DNA of 64,000 nt from Lithospermum erythrorhizon (taxonomy: Eukaryota > Streptophyta > Magnoliopsida > Boraginales > Boraginaceae). A program made the position numbers and the translations under genes. The notes beneath the pieces were generated by a model. That model made no database searches and was not told the origin of the DNA. It worked only from the letters and a program-made list of their open reading frames with translations. The stretch spans positions 1-64,000 of the forward strand of contig JADFUC010000674.1 of assembly GCA_019722365.1 (NCBI GenBank), in the 5' to 3' direction. Positions 31,331 through 43,720 of the stretch are shown piece after piece (within the stretch, counting starts at the first letter, position 1; each line of letters starts with the position of its first letter).

Positions 31331-31945
31331 TGCCGCGAGAAAGGGAGATCAAATTTGCTATTGAGGTTATTCAGTGCGGCACCAATTTCTCTCTTCCGCG
31401 TCTGAGGATGGCTCCAGCCGAATTGCGAAATTCATAGGACTCGATTCTGAGGAGTATTTGGATGAGGGTTCATCCCGGACCGAGTGTATCTCCGTGGGGA
31501 GTGCGCTGGTGTTGTTTGTGAAAGAGGATGGTTCGATGAGGGCGTGCGTTATTTATGGGCGGTGAATAAAGTGACATTAAGAACCGATACCCATTGCCCG
31601 AGTGTGATTTGTTTGATCGGTGAAGGATGCGGGTGTTACAGAAGATTGATTCCCAGATGCGGTTATCATCAGGTTGAGGATCAAAGGAGAGGATATTCCG
31701 AAATCGAACTTTCGATCTCGTTATGGACATTATGAATTTATAGTGATGCCATTTTGGATTGACAAATTCACCGGCATGGATTTGATGAGCCCAGGTGTTT
31801 GGGGAGTATACGGATGAGTTTGTGGTGGTATTCATTGATGATATTCGATATATTCTAGAGGAGGAGGAACATGAGAGGCATTTGCATATTGTGTTGAGAC
31901 CTTGAGGCAGCCATAGTTGTATGTCGAGTTTCCAAATGTGAGTTA
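31331..31945 (+). pseudogene. Ty3/gypsy reverse transcriptase, frameshifted, 3' part missing
   Basis: APAEL (31,410) begins the finger region. The run SVSPWGVRW/ALVLFVKEDGSMRACV (31,488-31,553) and NKVTLRTDTHCPS-like sequence (31,564-31,600) follow. GYHQVE (31,660-31,680) and [12 protein letters not shown] (31,720-31,758) come next, and the palm motif FVVVFIDDI (31,820-31,850) carries the catalytic D-D pair. The match fades at about 31,945. RNase H is absent, and minus-strand LTR sequence begins. A 171-codon antisense frame (31,470-31,985) overlaps by chance. Confidence 0.8.
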
Positions 31946-31949
31946 CAGG

Positions 31950-34140
31950 TGGCGAGAGGATCAAAAATCGGTGGCGAGGTCTCACTTGCCCGATCTCCTA
32001 ATCGCTGGAACAAAACTCTGAAGCAGTCTCTTGCTTATTGCCGCTGTCGGCTTGGCACAAATGAAATCTTGCCCAATGCGAAAAGGGGTGTAAGCGCGAG
32101 CTTAGTGAAACTTAACTTGAGGGGTGAGCACATGCAGGCAGGTCGATCGATAATATAATAGTCGAATATGAATAAAATACATATATCGGGACTACCTAAA
32201 GGTCATACAACATGATTCTGAGGAACTCACCAGGACATAATACATGAAGATATAATAGAAAGGTTCGGTAAGCCGCAATTGAGAAAGAAATCGAGAGGCT
32301 GTGGCTTGACTAAACTCTGATAAGTGAACCTCATCTCTCGTATCCCCGCGGTATATCGCCTGTCTTGTAATACTTGATCGTCTACTGAGAATGGACTATT
32401 AATCGATATCACCCAGCACTTCACACGCGATTATGAGCCAATAGCAACATACCCCAAGTATGAGCCGCATGACATACACAAAGTATAAGGCACGTCAGCT
32501 CATACGCTAGCTGAGAACTGCCATTCTTATCTGCCCATTTAAGTACTTGAGGCACCACGACTCTTATACCTTAAGTATAAGACGCGCGCTTACCACACTA
32601 AGTATAAGGCTTTTTTACACGCTCTTATACACTAAGTATAAGGCCGCGCTTATACACTAAGTATAAAGGCAAATATAAATCGCATTATCTACTTGAGGAA
32701 GGAGAGTCATGCAACCTGTCGTCCCGACATAGGTCAAATCACGTGCACCGAGTCTCGAGTCATAGATAACTACAACAAATTAACTCGATAACGACTACTG
32801 CTCCCAAGCAAATATCAGCCACGTAGCTAAAACATCTACTTAATGCATTAATTCAAATACAATCGCATGACAAGGCCATGAAATCAGAAATATAAGTTGG
32901 GAGTTGAAGCTATTACTTACCTCAGAAACAATCTTAATGCCCACTGAGAATATAATCACGTAATCATATAGCAGTACATGTATATAAATTTATCAAGTAA
33001 TCATAACACAATAACATGTTCACGCGAATTTATAATGAATACGTGAAGTAACAAGTGAGATAAGTACTGCGCCTCTGTTATTTACCCGCAAAACCTCGAA
33101 CCTGATCGCGTAGCGCACTTTCCCCGGTCAGCGCCCTGAAACAAATACCCGAGAAGTATAATCAGGGCTACTCTTATGCGTTATAAAAATTATAACCCTT
33201 GGCCCAGGGAACTATCTACAACGATTGTGGGATAGCTATCGAATTATAATCCCGTGACCTTGACCAATCGATCCCCGTATAATTACGTCTTATTACTTAA
33301 TAAATTTTACAAATCAACTTACTTAAAATGGCATTTTAGTTAATCGAGGTCCGCCAATTAACAACACATACTCCGAAATATCAATTATAACTCAAGCTTT
33401 GGAATTAACACTTTTAAACCTGCAGTACCTTTTAATCAATTTTTAAATCACCAGTTCTTTTATCATAACAACTATAATAAGGTCTTTGACACTTAACCTC
33501 TTACAAATTTAAAGTCTTGAAAAATATCACTGAGAAAAGTCAACTGAAAACCCCAAAAAGTCAACTTGACATGCTTTATCGTCAGAGCGACCTACAAGTC
33601 ATAGAATTAATCAACATATACGTAAAATAGAACCCTTAACTTAGCTAAGATTCATCATAAAATTAGAATTATGGAAAAGTCAACTAAAGTCAACTATCTT
33701 GAAACCCAAGAAATATCTCAAAAAGACTTGAACTTTCGTACACTTAACTTCGAAGAGAATGATGGGAAGGCATTCTACAAACGTCTTGAGTTTGAGCGAC
33801 AATTGAAGAGAGAAATGGAAGAAAAATCCAAGGGGGGAGGGAAGAAATACCGGCCACGAGGAAAAGGAAGAAGATGATGTTGCTTTGAGATGATGTGGAG
33901 GATAAGTATTAAGAGATATTTAAAAAAAAACTCGAGTCGTTAGGTTGGTTAATTTCTCGGTTTAAAAGTATTTAAATCTCAGCGAACCCGATTCCAAAGA
34001 TAAAATTTTCCATAGCAAAACTACTATATTATAAATGCAATTCGGCTCAAAAATTTTCTGAAATAATATTATCATCAATTATTTTCTTATCCGGGTCCTT
34101 GCCGGCCAGAAAAAATTAATTTTTTTTTTTTTGTAAATTA
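31950..34140 (-). mobile_element. Ty3/gypsy LTR 5, minus strand, inverted relative of LTR 4
   Basis: Reading leftwards from 34,140 it follows LTR 4: poly-A-rich start, 'ggataagaaaataattgatgat', 'gctatggaaaattttatc' (about 33,997-34,017), 'gttgacttt' words (33,540-33,690), hairpin array (32,440-32,670), and the 3' part down to about 31,950 (matching about 29,470). The extreme 3' end is missing and RT follows. The open frame 33,671-33,877 lies in its leader and is not a gene. Confidence 0.65.
32440..32670 (-). repeat. Hairpin minisatellite in LTR 5
   Basis: Units of about 33 bases with cttatacactaagtataag (for example 32,624-32,642), the reverse complement of the LTR 4 hairpin. Confidence 0.7.
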
Positions 34141-34225
34141 AATTCATAAATATTAATGACATGGAATAAATATTTCATAAAGTCAAAATATCATTAATAC
34201 TATTAAGTGTGAATACTGATAAGTG

Positions 34226-36655
34226 CCGAAATAACCCGTTACGCTTAGACGATTAATTATATTATATATATCGTTTGGTGGTGGGACCCGGAGATAGTAT
34301 AAATACTTTCGGAATAAAATCGATATAACGAGACTAGTATTAAATGAGTAGTAGTTTATGTAAAGCGGATAATACTTAGCATTTGAAATCGTTTTTCGTA
34401 AAAATTTAAGTACGAAAAGTGGAAAGATAACGCTTAAAGCAGACTTAATCTCGTTCTCTAAATATCTACTTCTAGCATTTATCTTCTCTTAACTTCATCC
34501 ATGAGCTCTCTTGACCCCCTTTCTTTCCCCTTGGCGAACCGTGAAGAAGAAAAAAATTCTTCCTCCGTTTTCATCTCTTCTTTTGTTCTTCCGAAAGTTT
34601 GAAGTTGGTCTATCGTCGTCCCTGCATTAAGTCCTCTACCTTTAAGGTAAGAAGAGCAGTACTTTTGTTTATATTTCCAAAGATTTTGAGAGTTGACTTT
34701 TGTTGACTTTTTCCAAATCACCTTTAAATTGTATTATGATGTTATTGAACCTTAATATAGTTGTTTTGGGAGTAGAAGTGTTGATTTTGATGTTGATTGG
34801 AAGAGAGTATGTTGAGGTAGGTTTGTGTAGTTGAGTAGTATTTGGAATTTTGATTAAAGATTGTTATAAATGGGTAAATTAGTTGGGGAATTGATTGTTG
34901 GATTGATTAGAAATTGTTTAAAGTGATATTGTTGGGGTAGGGGAGTTGGCCGAAATTATTAAGAGTTGGATGGTTGAAATTTTGTGTTTATTAGTCGTTT
35001 GAACGCGTTAGTAATCTTTTCCACCTAGAGTTGATAACTTAAATGTTGTTAAAAGTGGATAGTTAAAAACTAAAATGTGTTAAGAGTTAAGTTGAAACCT
35101 TAAGTTGAGTAGTTGATGACTGAAACCTCACAAATGGAATTGTTAAATGAATACAAAATGGGAGTTACGATTGTAGTAAGTAGTAATTGTATTTTTTAGG
35201 ATGTTTGTGATTAGGCGTGGGCGTGGGAAAGCGACAACTTGGATTAGCTAGACGAGGCGTTTATTATTGCTAGCTGAGGTGAGTATTTAACTCACGGGTG
35301 TAGATTGATTTACTTTCTCGTGAATGTGTTGAATTTGGTGATAATTGTGAGCATGTTTATCTATATATGTTGTGTTGATTGTTTGTGTATGATTAGTTGG
35401 TTGAGTAGTTGTGTTGAGTGTGGTGTTTTTTGTGGGATTTATAAGCGTTTCGAGGTTAGATTGAGTCGAGTTAGGATGAGTTGATTTCCGAGGTTGTTTT
35501 GATCATTTTGGGGTTAGGATGTTTTGTTCGTCGGATTGACATTGGATGAGTTGTTTATGGGTTGTTGATGTATGTTGAGTTTTACTATCCGGTATTTGCA
35601 CCTTATACTACGGTATAAGTGCGTTGTATTTGCCTCGTACCTTGTTACGAGTGCGTTGTTTATCTTATTGTCGACGGACCTGAAGTTTCTCCACAACAAG
35701 TTGAGGAGGTTGATTCTGGGCGCAGTTGTAGAAATCTGTTTATATTGAGTTGAGTTGATTGAGTTATTGAGTTGTTGAGTTGATTTATTTGAGTTGAGTG
35801 AGTTGTTGAGTTGATTGAGTTGTTTAGTTGTGGGGTTGAATTGATCGAGTTATTTAGTTGTGGGGTTGAGTAGTACTAGTGTTGTTGGTAGAGTTGTAGT
35901 GCTTTATTTGGGCATTATTCTTACTTGTTTTCTTTGAGATGCGTGATTAGTTGTATGTTCTTTTGCTAGACCGTGCATGTTTAGTTGGTGAGCCTATGAA
36001 TTCTGAATGTCGTTATGTCGATATTAGTATACTTTTATGATGTAAGCATGATCATGAACTTCATTGATATTTTATTTCATATTATAATGGCCTTGAATTG
36101 TGTAGTGATGCAACGATAGCTATCTATTTTATAGAAAATAGTTATTCTTATAATCTTTCTGGCGTGGGTGTGAAGTTAATTTCCACTTTTGAGATAAATT
36201 ACTCAATAAACCGCCATTTTACACCTGTCGCTATAGGCGGCATTTTATTTGTGCCGGATTTGGGTCATCAGTTTACGATTCGTTAGGTGTGATCGGGACT
36301 GAGTTCTTAGGTGAGAGATGGGTGGCGCTTGAATCCCTTCTGATCTTGTTGTTGTTTTGGTTGTAGTTTTGATGTCTATATTATTTGTTATTTTTAGGAT
36401 GTCGATTTTATATTATTGACATTTGTACTTTGATAGTTTGTTGTTGTATATATGGTGGTTTTGTGTGGTTAAGAAATACCACGATGAATTATTTTTTCTT
36501 AAAAGCATTGTACCGGATGTATTTTAATTTATTGGGTTATTTAAGGGCATGTGAGTCTTTTCAAATTAGTCGTCCATCGATTTGGTGACTCACAGGTAAT
36601 CAGAGTTTTGAGCAGTTCTAACCTCGGGCGGCCGACCTGGGGCGGATCGTTACAA
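34226..36655 (+). mobile_element. Ty3/gypsy LTR 6, near complete
   Basis: It starts 'tgccgaaataacccgttacg', close to TGTAATAACCCG, and ends 'ctggggcggatcgttaca' at about 36,655. The leader has 'aaggtaagaa' at 34,644-34,653. One hairpin CTTATACTACGGTATAAG is at 35,602-35,619, then a gttgagttg array (35,745-35,880). The 3' part contains 'gtcgtccatcgatttggtgactcac' words shared with LTRs 7 and 8. No internal coding sequence is attached on either side, so it looks like a solo LTR. About 85 bases separate it from LTR 5. Confidence 0.65.
35745..35880 (+). repeat. gttgagttg minisatellite in LTR 6
   Basis: Variants of gttgagttg and gttgagttgatt, plus a doubled 'gttgtggggttga' unit (about 35,827-35,865). 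Its position in the LTR equals that of the LTR 2 and LTR 8 arrays. Confidence 0.75.
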
Positions 36656-38112
36656 TAAGTATGCAATAAACATGCGATCAATCGCAAAAACATATGCAGC
36701 AATATGCGATAAGTATGTAATTAATACTAATTATGAGGTTGAGACAGTGCTGCCAATCAAATTCAAATTTAAATATATGATTGAATCATATAAATATAGT
36801 TTCCATTTTGATTTTGTAAATCCGTCAAATCAAATAAATATCTGACTAAATGTGATTAGAATCCAAATTTAATTTGAATTAGATAATTAAATCATCTGAA
36901 ATATATAATTAAAAGTAATTGTCACGTACATATATATAAAATGTGTCTAATAATTATTCTGATAATTATTTCATGCATATATAATAATATAAATACTTGC
37001 AAGTAATTATATTCATTATATATTAATAATAGATAATGGTTATTATATTTATCCTTTTTAATAAATTAATAAGCGAAGTGTTAATAATTAAAAGGAATAA
37101 TTGAATTAAATAAAATCATTTTAAATTGGATAATTACAATTATCATAATTTAATATATGATATTTATTCATAAAAACCGAAATTGAATTTATCATAATTT
37201 TAAAAAACCTAAAACTAGGGTTTAAAACGGATTGGGCTTTTTTCAAAAACCTGGCAGCCTTGAAGATAGCGATGATTGGGCGTCAGCGGCACGCCACAAT
37301 AATACAGCGCCACCTAGCATCTAGAGTGGGAAAGCGTTATATTTCAAGGCCACGGGGAGAACCACCCAAAAAGGTGGCGGGCTGGCATGATATCAGCCTA
37401 TGCATGGCGGATTGGTCAGTTATGGCGATTAATTTATTGTTTACGTTTTAATTCAATGTCTTCCAAAACCCGTTTTGAAGACCTTAAACTGCTCAGAAAT
37501 ATCTGAAATTTTGCAGAACACAACTTCAAAATATACTTGAATTACTCCAATTTGAATTTCTCAAAAAACATTTACCAAAAAATAGTTATGCAATTTCCAA
37601 TTGTTAATTTGATATAATTTTGAAAATAGTTTAAAAATACTTAAACAATTCCGAAAATTATGAAAATTTCTAGAATATTTCTCTGGACCAAAACCTTTCT
37701 GTATAAAAAATTTGGTTTTGAAATTTCATGTTTAAGCCTTTCAATTACAAACATGTTTTTAATTAATTAATAAAATAATTGAAAAATCCTTTCAATTCAT
37801 GATACAACTTATACTATAATCAAATCATCCAAATCCGCAATTAGGATGAACTTGAATCATATAAACACATATAAAATTCATGGATTAATTTTCATAACAT
37901 ATATTCATAGTAAGAATATATAAACATGAAAAATAGTATATAAAAGCGATTATCTGACAAATTTATATTGTCTGATTAGAAATATAAACTTGAACATGCT
38001 CATGATGCCCTTGTTTGGAAAATCTATGCAAAAATTTTTCATAAACATAAACAAAAGCATACAGGATCATTCAAAATGTATATAATCAGAACTACAAAAT
38101 ATATATACATAT
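36656..38112. repeat. AT-rich dispersed repeat X, copy 2
   Basis: It begins with 'atgcaataaacatgc' and shares 'aaatatatgattgaatcatataaatat' words with copy 3 at 50,100. A telomere-like 'aaaactagggtttaaaac' precedes a GC-rich core (37,240-37,440). The 3' part has 'catgatgcccttgtttggaaaa', found in copy 3 as 'gatgcctttgttggaaaa' at 53,283. It abuts the terminus of LTR 6. No coding motif is visible; the 62-codon frame in the core has none. Confidence 0.6.
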
Positions 38113-38739
38113 ATATTAGAAGAGCAACACGGTCTGTGAATCAGCTGGCGTTGCTTTCTCTTGTTCAGGATTAACTTGATCTTCAACATGATCATCCTCC
38201 ACTTCTTTCCAAGGAAATTGATAGACATTGATCATGATGGTCCATGGTCTTTTTAGTTGAAGTCTGGCGCCTACATGTATGACATCGGTGTTACATCGTC
38301 CCTCTCCTAGAATGACCATATCGTCTTCTTCCCTTACTTCTCTTTTTCTCTTGGACTTCTTCCGAGAACTTTCACCTCTGGTTTTCTTTGTTCCTTCTCA
38401 TTTGTTTCCTTTCTTTCTTTCCTTAGGCTTTTCGAGAACTTGCTTTTTGGAAAGGTAAGAGTATTTGTTTACTGGCTTGTCTTCATACGAATCGCGTCGA
38501 TCCAAATATCCTGGGCATTGTAGATTGAATCCTACCGTTTCGATTAAACCGTCGTATTGGATATTAGCCGATTTGATAGTGTTTCATAATGTCTCAACAA
38601 CAAGTTTTGTAGCCAAGTACCAGAGATAAACCGTTTCTTGCTTGAGAGGTGTTTAGTGGGTAGTTTCTGTGTTAGAGTAGTGGTAGTTTCTGTGTTAGAG
38701 TAATTATGCGTAAAAAGTCGTGGGCCGTAAGCTCCCATT
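38113..38739. other. Unassigned stretch with pyrimidine-rich leader-like segment
   Basis: 38,330-38,460 is pyrimidine-rich and ends 'ggaaaggtaagag', like the leader-plus-donor segment of the gypsy LTRs, but no other LTR block is recognisable. A 67-codon minus-strand frame (38,116-38,319) has an acidic tail and no known motif. It may be a rearranged LTR piece or the 3' part of the minus-strand copia. Confidence 0.3.
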
Positions 38740-39740
38740 TATAATCTGATAGCTTAAGTAGGCCCAACGGTAACTTTTCTCTCCGTTAACCCTTTATCGA
38801 AGATTATAATCCTTTTTTCGATCGATATGCATGTTAAGTCTCTTGCGCTGTATTGTTTGACATGTTGTTGATCAATAGGCCTTCGTCGGCGATTTTCACT
38901 ACGGCGTATAATGCGAGCACGTATATTTGGGATTTTCGGATATACAATCCATGATTATCCCGATGTCCTTGATGACCTCCTGATTGTTCTCATTTAAAAT
39001 AACACATTCTTTCTTGGTAAACATAACATTCCATCCTTTGTTGCAAAGCTGACTAATGTTGAGTGCTCTTCCTTTCATTCCTTGAACAACTATCACCTTC
39101 ACCAATTGATTTCCAATCTCTAGTGTTGTGAAGTTGGTCCCAACTATATTCCCAACAGATCCATTTGCAAAGACTATAGTATTAGAACTAGATTCTTTAA
39201 AGGTCATGCACGTGGTATCTTCCGTTGCATATGCTTGAACATCATTTCTCGACACCCGTTTCACGTCAAAAAGGCGAGATCTATGCACACCATGTGTTGA
39301 GTGTGGCTCGTATGTTCTTCCTGCTTGATGCTCATACGGGTTCATGTGTCTTTCTTTCTTTTTGTTATTCATATAGGACACGATATCTACCTACTGTGGC
39401 ACATATACATAGTCTGTGGAGGTGGCCATACATGGTGACATACATTGTTGGGACTTTCACTTTTGCCCAGCATCGTCACCATGTACTCCATATATCTTGA
39501 TTTCTCTAACTGCACTTCAAATGTAAGTTGACCCGTCTGCCAGCGATGTCTTTTTCCAAGGCATACTTTGTTCTGCTCAAATCTCGAATGACATCGTCTT
39601 GATTGTAGATACATTCCTCGAGTTTGTTCATGTCCTCGAAACAACTATTACCCGATCCGTACTCTCGGTTTGTACATAACCTAACGTCTGTCTTCATCCA
39701 TTTATGATTACACTAATCTTACTCTATATATTTGAGTGTC
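38740..39740 (-). pseudogene. Ty1/copia pol start (linker, protease, pre-integrase), minus strand, internal deletion
   Basis: The minus-strand 160-codon open frame 38,899-39,381 reads as the protease C-terminal half: CMTFKESSSN, IVFANGSVGNIVG, then the LNISQLCNKGWNVMFTKKEC block (about 39,000-39,080) leading into pre-integrase. Upstream, 39,506-39,697 holds LEECIYNQDDVIRDL, a charged, probably coiled-coil linker like that before protease in some copia Gag-Pol proteins. The main gag body and the zinc knuckle are missing between the primer-binding site and this linker. No integrase follows. Confidence 0.7.
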
Positions 39741-39753
39741 CTCTCTGATACCA
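39741..39753 (-). promoter_or_regulatory. Copia primer-binding site (initiator tRNA-Met)
   Basis: The minus strand reads TGGTATCAGAGAG immediately after the LTR end, matching the TGGTATCAGAGC complement of plant initiator tRNA-Met used by most copia elements. Confidence 0.75.
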
Positions 39754-40617
39754 ATTGAAATTGTGTAATCACACTATTATACCAACTACTGGACTAGTGT
39801 TATAGCACATGGACAGATAACACACAAGGAAATAAATGACACAAAGGGTATAAACACCGCATGAGTGTTAGCCGATTCGCGTCTGGCTGCACTACATCTT
39901 GAGGCGGTGGGCCTAATGGAAGAAGCTTTATTAACGTAGGGATTTATGCGTCTACAAGATGGTTCAGTGCCTGCGTCCCGTATCTACAGACTGCTTCTAC
40001 TATCTGGTATAGTACGGCCTCTTGTAGAATTCGACAATGAGATTCCCATACGGCAATATTTCTGCTCGCGGTTTGAGTCACAGCTGCGCTAATGGTTGAA
40101 ACTTCACGAGGTCGAAGCACAGCCAGCGCCAATGAGGTTTATAACACCTCTTGCAGCAGACTATGACGTTACATGTGAGTAGCTTTGTGGCTCAACTCAC
40201 GTACAACTCTAAAGAAGAAGAAATGTATACATGCGTGGCGAGAAGCTTCGTCTACATTTATACATTTCGGCTTGATTGAGATGTGACAGCGCCTCTTTTT
40301 GAAATACCCATCTTTCCGTGAGTCCTCTGACTCGAATCTTTCCTTAATTAAAGAGATTGATTTGGCGAGAATATCTTTTATTGTCTTAATCCAAATCAGC
40401 GTTCCGCCAAACTTCCTTGGCTTAACCTGCGCCACTTTTTATGGCGAGCTTAACTGTCTTGATCGGCGCCTTTTAACATCTGAGCCACAAGCCACCGTGC
40501 TTGTTTAAGTTTGCTTTAGCTACGTGTTCTCGGCTTTGTGAATTGCTCGGCGCGTGGCAACTTATAGCATTAACCGTAACAGCAGTCACGAGAAAAAGTT
40601 GACAACTACTAACATCA
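39754..40617 (-). mobile_element. Ty1/copia 5' LTR, minus strand, copy 1
   Basis: Bounded by the primer-binding site on the left and by TGTTGATGTTAG (minus strand) at 40,617. The length is about 864 bases, near the 881 of the LTR at 62,057-62,937. Both start TGTTGA(T/G)G and have a TTGTCAAC- or TTGACAAA-type block soon after. Open frames inside (39,944-40,132; 40,169-40,435) have no motif. Confidence 0.6.
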
Positions 40618-41999
40618 ACACATCTCACTTTAATCGAGAGTTACTGCACATTATTCCTACATTTCGCTCCACGGTTCATGCAAAGCGATCGTGGGATTTT
40701 CAAATAACCTAGAGTACTTCCAGCCAATCAAACGCACTCTTCATCATCATTACCTTTAGATCCTCAAGATATGGAAAACAAATATAGAACCCGCTGCAGC
40801 GCGACCCTTGCATCTACAAAAAAACCACAAAAAGAAGCTGCTGCTAAAAGAAATCAAAACAAAAACCCAACCTCATCTCAAAAACAAATAGAACATTATT
40901 GTCAATGAAAAAACAACAAACAGAAACAAATGAGCAATTCAAGCACATCACCACACCTCCAAGCCTACATGGATAGAAGAGGTTGGGTCATCCACATGAT
41001 CTTGAACTTTGCTTGATGAAGACGAGGCGTGACTTTGAAAGTACTTTATTAGGAATCTCCGTGAATCTTTGAGTTAGTAGGCCGAGAATACAAAATTATG
41101 TCAATAATTTTTTACATCTACAAGAACCGGTTCAAGTTGAAAGAGGGGGAACAATTTCTCTTTTCACCTTCCAGAATCAAGATGATAAACATCTAGTCAG
41201 GATAAATGCTTGCAGAACCAATGTTATTGGGAGAAGCTACTTGGTCTTGACATTTGGGCCTTGTAGAGTATAGGAGTAGTTGCCCTTGATTTGAAAAAAA
41301 ATTATAATACTATATATTTTTTTAAAAATTATATCATTCGCCCCCTTCCTAATTTTTATATTTAAAGTTTAATTATTGAGTTAATATTAATTTGTGGTAC
41401 TCGTATTATTGTATAGTATAATTAATTGAATTAAAATTTATAACTCAAAATACATGATTCAAATAAGTTTGATCTAGATATAATAAACTACTTACTTTTA
41501 ACCCACTTTGACCGCATTTCTTGAATTCACAAAATAATTGGCTTGTGAGTTCACTAATATAATAAACAATCATTTGATTTTACAACTTTGATATTTTGAA
41601 ATCGACTATTGACTTTGGTATTGTACCTTCCTTTACTTAATAATAATAATAATATATGGAACTGGAGTATTATATTACTTAATGTATTAGTCTTCATGTT
41701 GTTTTATAATATACTTATTTGTTTCTCCATTTTTTCTCTCTTTACTAAGTTTAAAATAATTTGTTAATATACATATTGTATGATTTAATTTTAATTAAGT
41801 TAATTTAAAATTTAAGTCATACAGTATTATTTTATGTAATTTATGTTAGGATTATTAAATTTATTCGATATTTTACAATTTCAGATTACAAATTTCATGT
41901 ATGAGGGAAGAACACGGTTAAATCTTATTTTAAAAGAAAGAGTCTCAAATATTAAGTGTCATTGGGGGCAGATCTACCTGACTTTGTCCTAATATTGAA
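40618..41999. other. Unassigned AT-rich stretch
   Basis: 40,760-41,280 is A-rich with moderate complexity and 41,290-41,990 is very AT-rich. I found no domain or in-window match. The latter part may be the 5' flank of the transposase pseudogene at 42,000. Confidence 0.3.
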
Positions 42000-43720
42000 G
42001 AACCACATAAAGATTACGATCAGCGTGGATAAAAATTGCTAAATTGAATCAGTGGTATGATGAATTACGCTAAAGTTAACTGGGAGAGAAAGGCCCAATG
42101 GAGTGTCCTCGGTCAACAAGAAAAAATGCATCGCTTTTATATTGGTATAGGCCCGTATCAGGTTGTCCCTGAAAAAACTCCAATTGATAAGAATGGTCGT
42201 CATTTTCGTCGAGAATGGATTGATTTATTCAAAGATTGGTTGGAATATTCTCCTAAAAGAAATCTTGCTTATTGTTTTCCATGCTATCTTTTTAGCAAAT
42301 CAAATACAAAAGGACAGGCTTTTACGGTGAAAGGATTTAATAATTGGAGTAAAGTCACAGGGAAAAACGTGTGCTTTCTTGAAATATGTGAGTTCAAGCT
42401 TCGGCACATAACTACGAAGTGGAACAATTAAACATTTTTCAAAATTCATCTCGGCTTATATTGAAATTCAATTGCAAAATCAATCGTTAGAGCAAATTGC
42501 TCGAAATAAAACTTCGGAGTTCGCAGTATCAATTGATTCTATGAGTTTCTTGCACTCGGACGTCATGAAGGCCCTGAGAAGGTAAGTGATTTAAAAATAA
42601 AGGTAACTTTCTAGAGTTGTTAAGTTTTCTTGGACTTTAGAAAGTTACCACAAGGAAGGTCCTCATGGGAATGCTTCTTACACATCACCTTTAATTCAAA
42701 AGTAAATTCTTTCAATCATAGCTTGAGAAAGTCCTAGAAATTATATTAAATGAAGAAATTCTTGATGATAAAATGGAGTTTATATTCCTCATTATAATCA
42801 ATGATAGAAATTACAGTGCGGCCAAAGTAAGCCGATGGGTTGCTGATAAGATTACTTCCTTTGAGTTCATATGTCTTTTTTGCATATGATGATTGAAATA
42901 TTGGAGATAATAGATGATTTATGCAAAGCATTGCAACAAAAGAATAGAAGATATTGAAATGCTATGCGTGAGTTTAAATCGAAACAAAAAATTAGAGCTC
43001 AACAATTAAGAGAAGAAGGATGACTTACTTTGTTTGATAAAGTGAAGTTATTTCGTTAAATCATAAAGATTGAGATTCCTAATATGCAAATGATTTATAA
43101 AAAGAAGGAAGAAGAGGAGGGCCGTATAAATGATATTTCTGTGTGACATCATCTCAGAGTTGATCTTTTTAATGCTTGTATTGATTTTCAACTTCAGGAG
43201 TTATAGTCCAGATTTTGTAAAAATGTGAAGAAATTGCTCATACTCACCTCATCATTGAATCAGAGGGATGGATTTGTTTTATTTAATGTTGATGATATAT
43301 GCAAGTTAGCGTCTAAATTTTATCACTCACAGTTTTCTGAATCGAAGTTGTCACATTTAAAGTATGGTTGAAGCATTCGAATTAATTTGCGTGCAGTGAT
43401 GACTTGCAAAATGTCTCGACAATTTGAGAGGTTGTGCGGGGTAATAGAGACAAAGAAGTGTGAAATATCGCTTTTGATTGGTTGATTCAATCGGTTCGCC
43501 GCTTCCCGTTTACAATTTCTGATAACGGAGCGTCTTTCGGCGATGGTGTGAAAAGCAAGATTGAGAACAAAGGGGCGATGACTTCGCTGGCGATAGTTTA
43601 GTGCTATCACGTTGAGGCGGATTCTTCGTAGTTTTGATGTTGATTCCATTATAGATGCTTTTGATCTTAAAAAAAATCGTCGTGTGCCACTAAAGATGCC
43701 AAACAAGATAAAATAGTTTA
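42000..43720 (+). pseudogene. hAT-like transposase, TTF zinc finger / ZMYM1 type, decayed
   Basis: The open 124-codon frame 42,057-42,428 has GRHFRREWIDLF, WLEYSPKRNLAYCFPCYLF (the TTF-type finger's CxxC) and FTVKGFNNWSK, the N-terminal signature of plant TTF zinc-finger hAT proteins. Later blocks in changing frames: HEGPEKVSDLK then FLELLSFL (about 42,565-42,630), AVMTCKMS near 43,395, NRLAASRLQFLITERLSAM (about 43,485-43,545) corresponding to the LPVATATVERxFSAM dimerisation motif, and IIDAFDLKKNRRVPLKMPNK (43,650-43,708) at the C-terminus. It is unrelated in sequence to the BED-type pair at 4,053-14,590. No TIRs were found. Such genes also occur as domesticated host genes, but this copy is broken. 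Confidence 0.75.

Noticed and set aside
31470..31985. 171-codon minus-strand open frame
   Set aside because: It is antisense to the gypsy RT, whose plus-strand motifs (SVSPWG, KEDGSMR, FIDD) are clear. The minus frame has no motif.
33671..33877. 68-codon highly charged plus frame as a small basic protein
   Set aside because: It lies in the leader of the minus-strand LTR 5. Charge follows from the purine-rich complement of a pyrimidine-rich leader.
38340..38470. A further complete gypsy LTR after repeat X copy 2
   Set aside because: Only a pyrimidine-rich stretch and a donor-like site are shared; no U3 start, gttgactttt words or 3' end are present.
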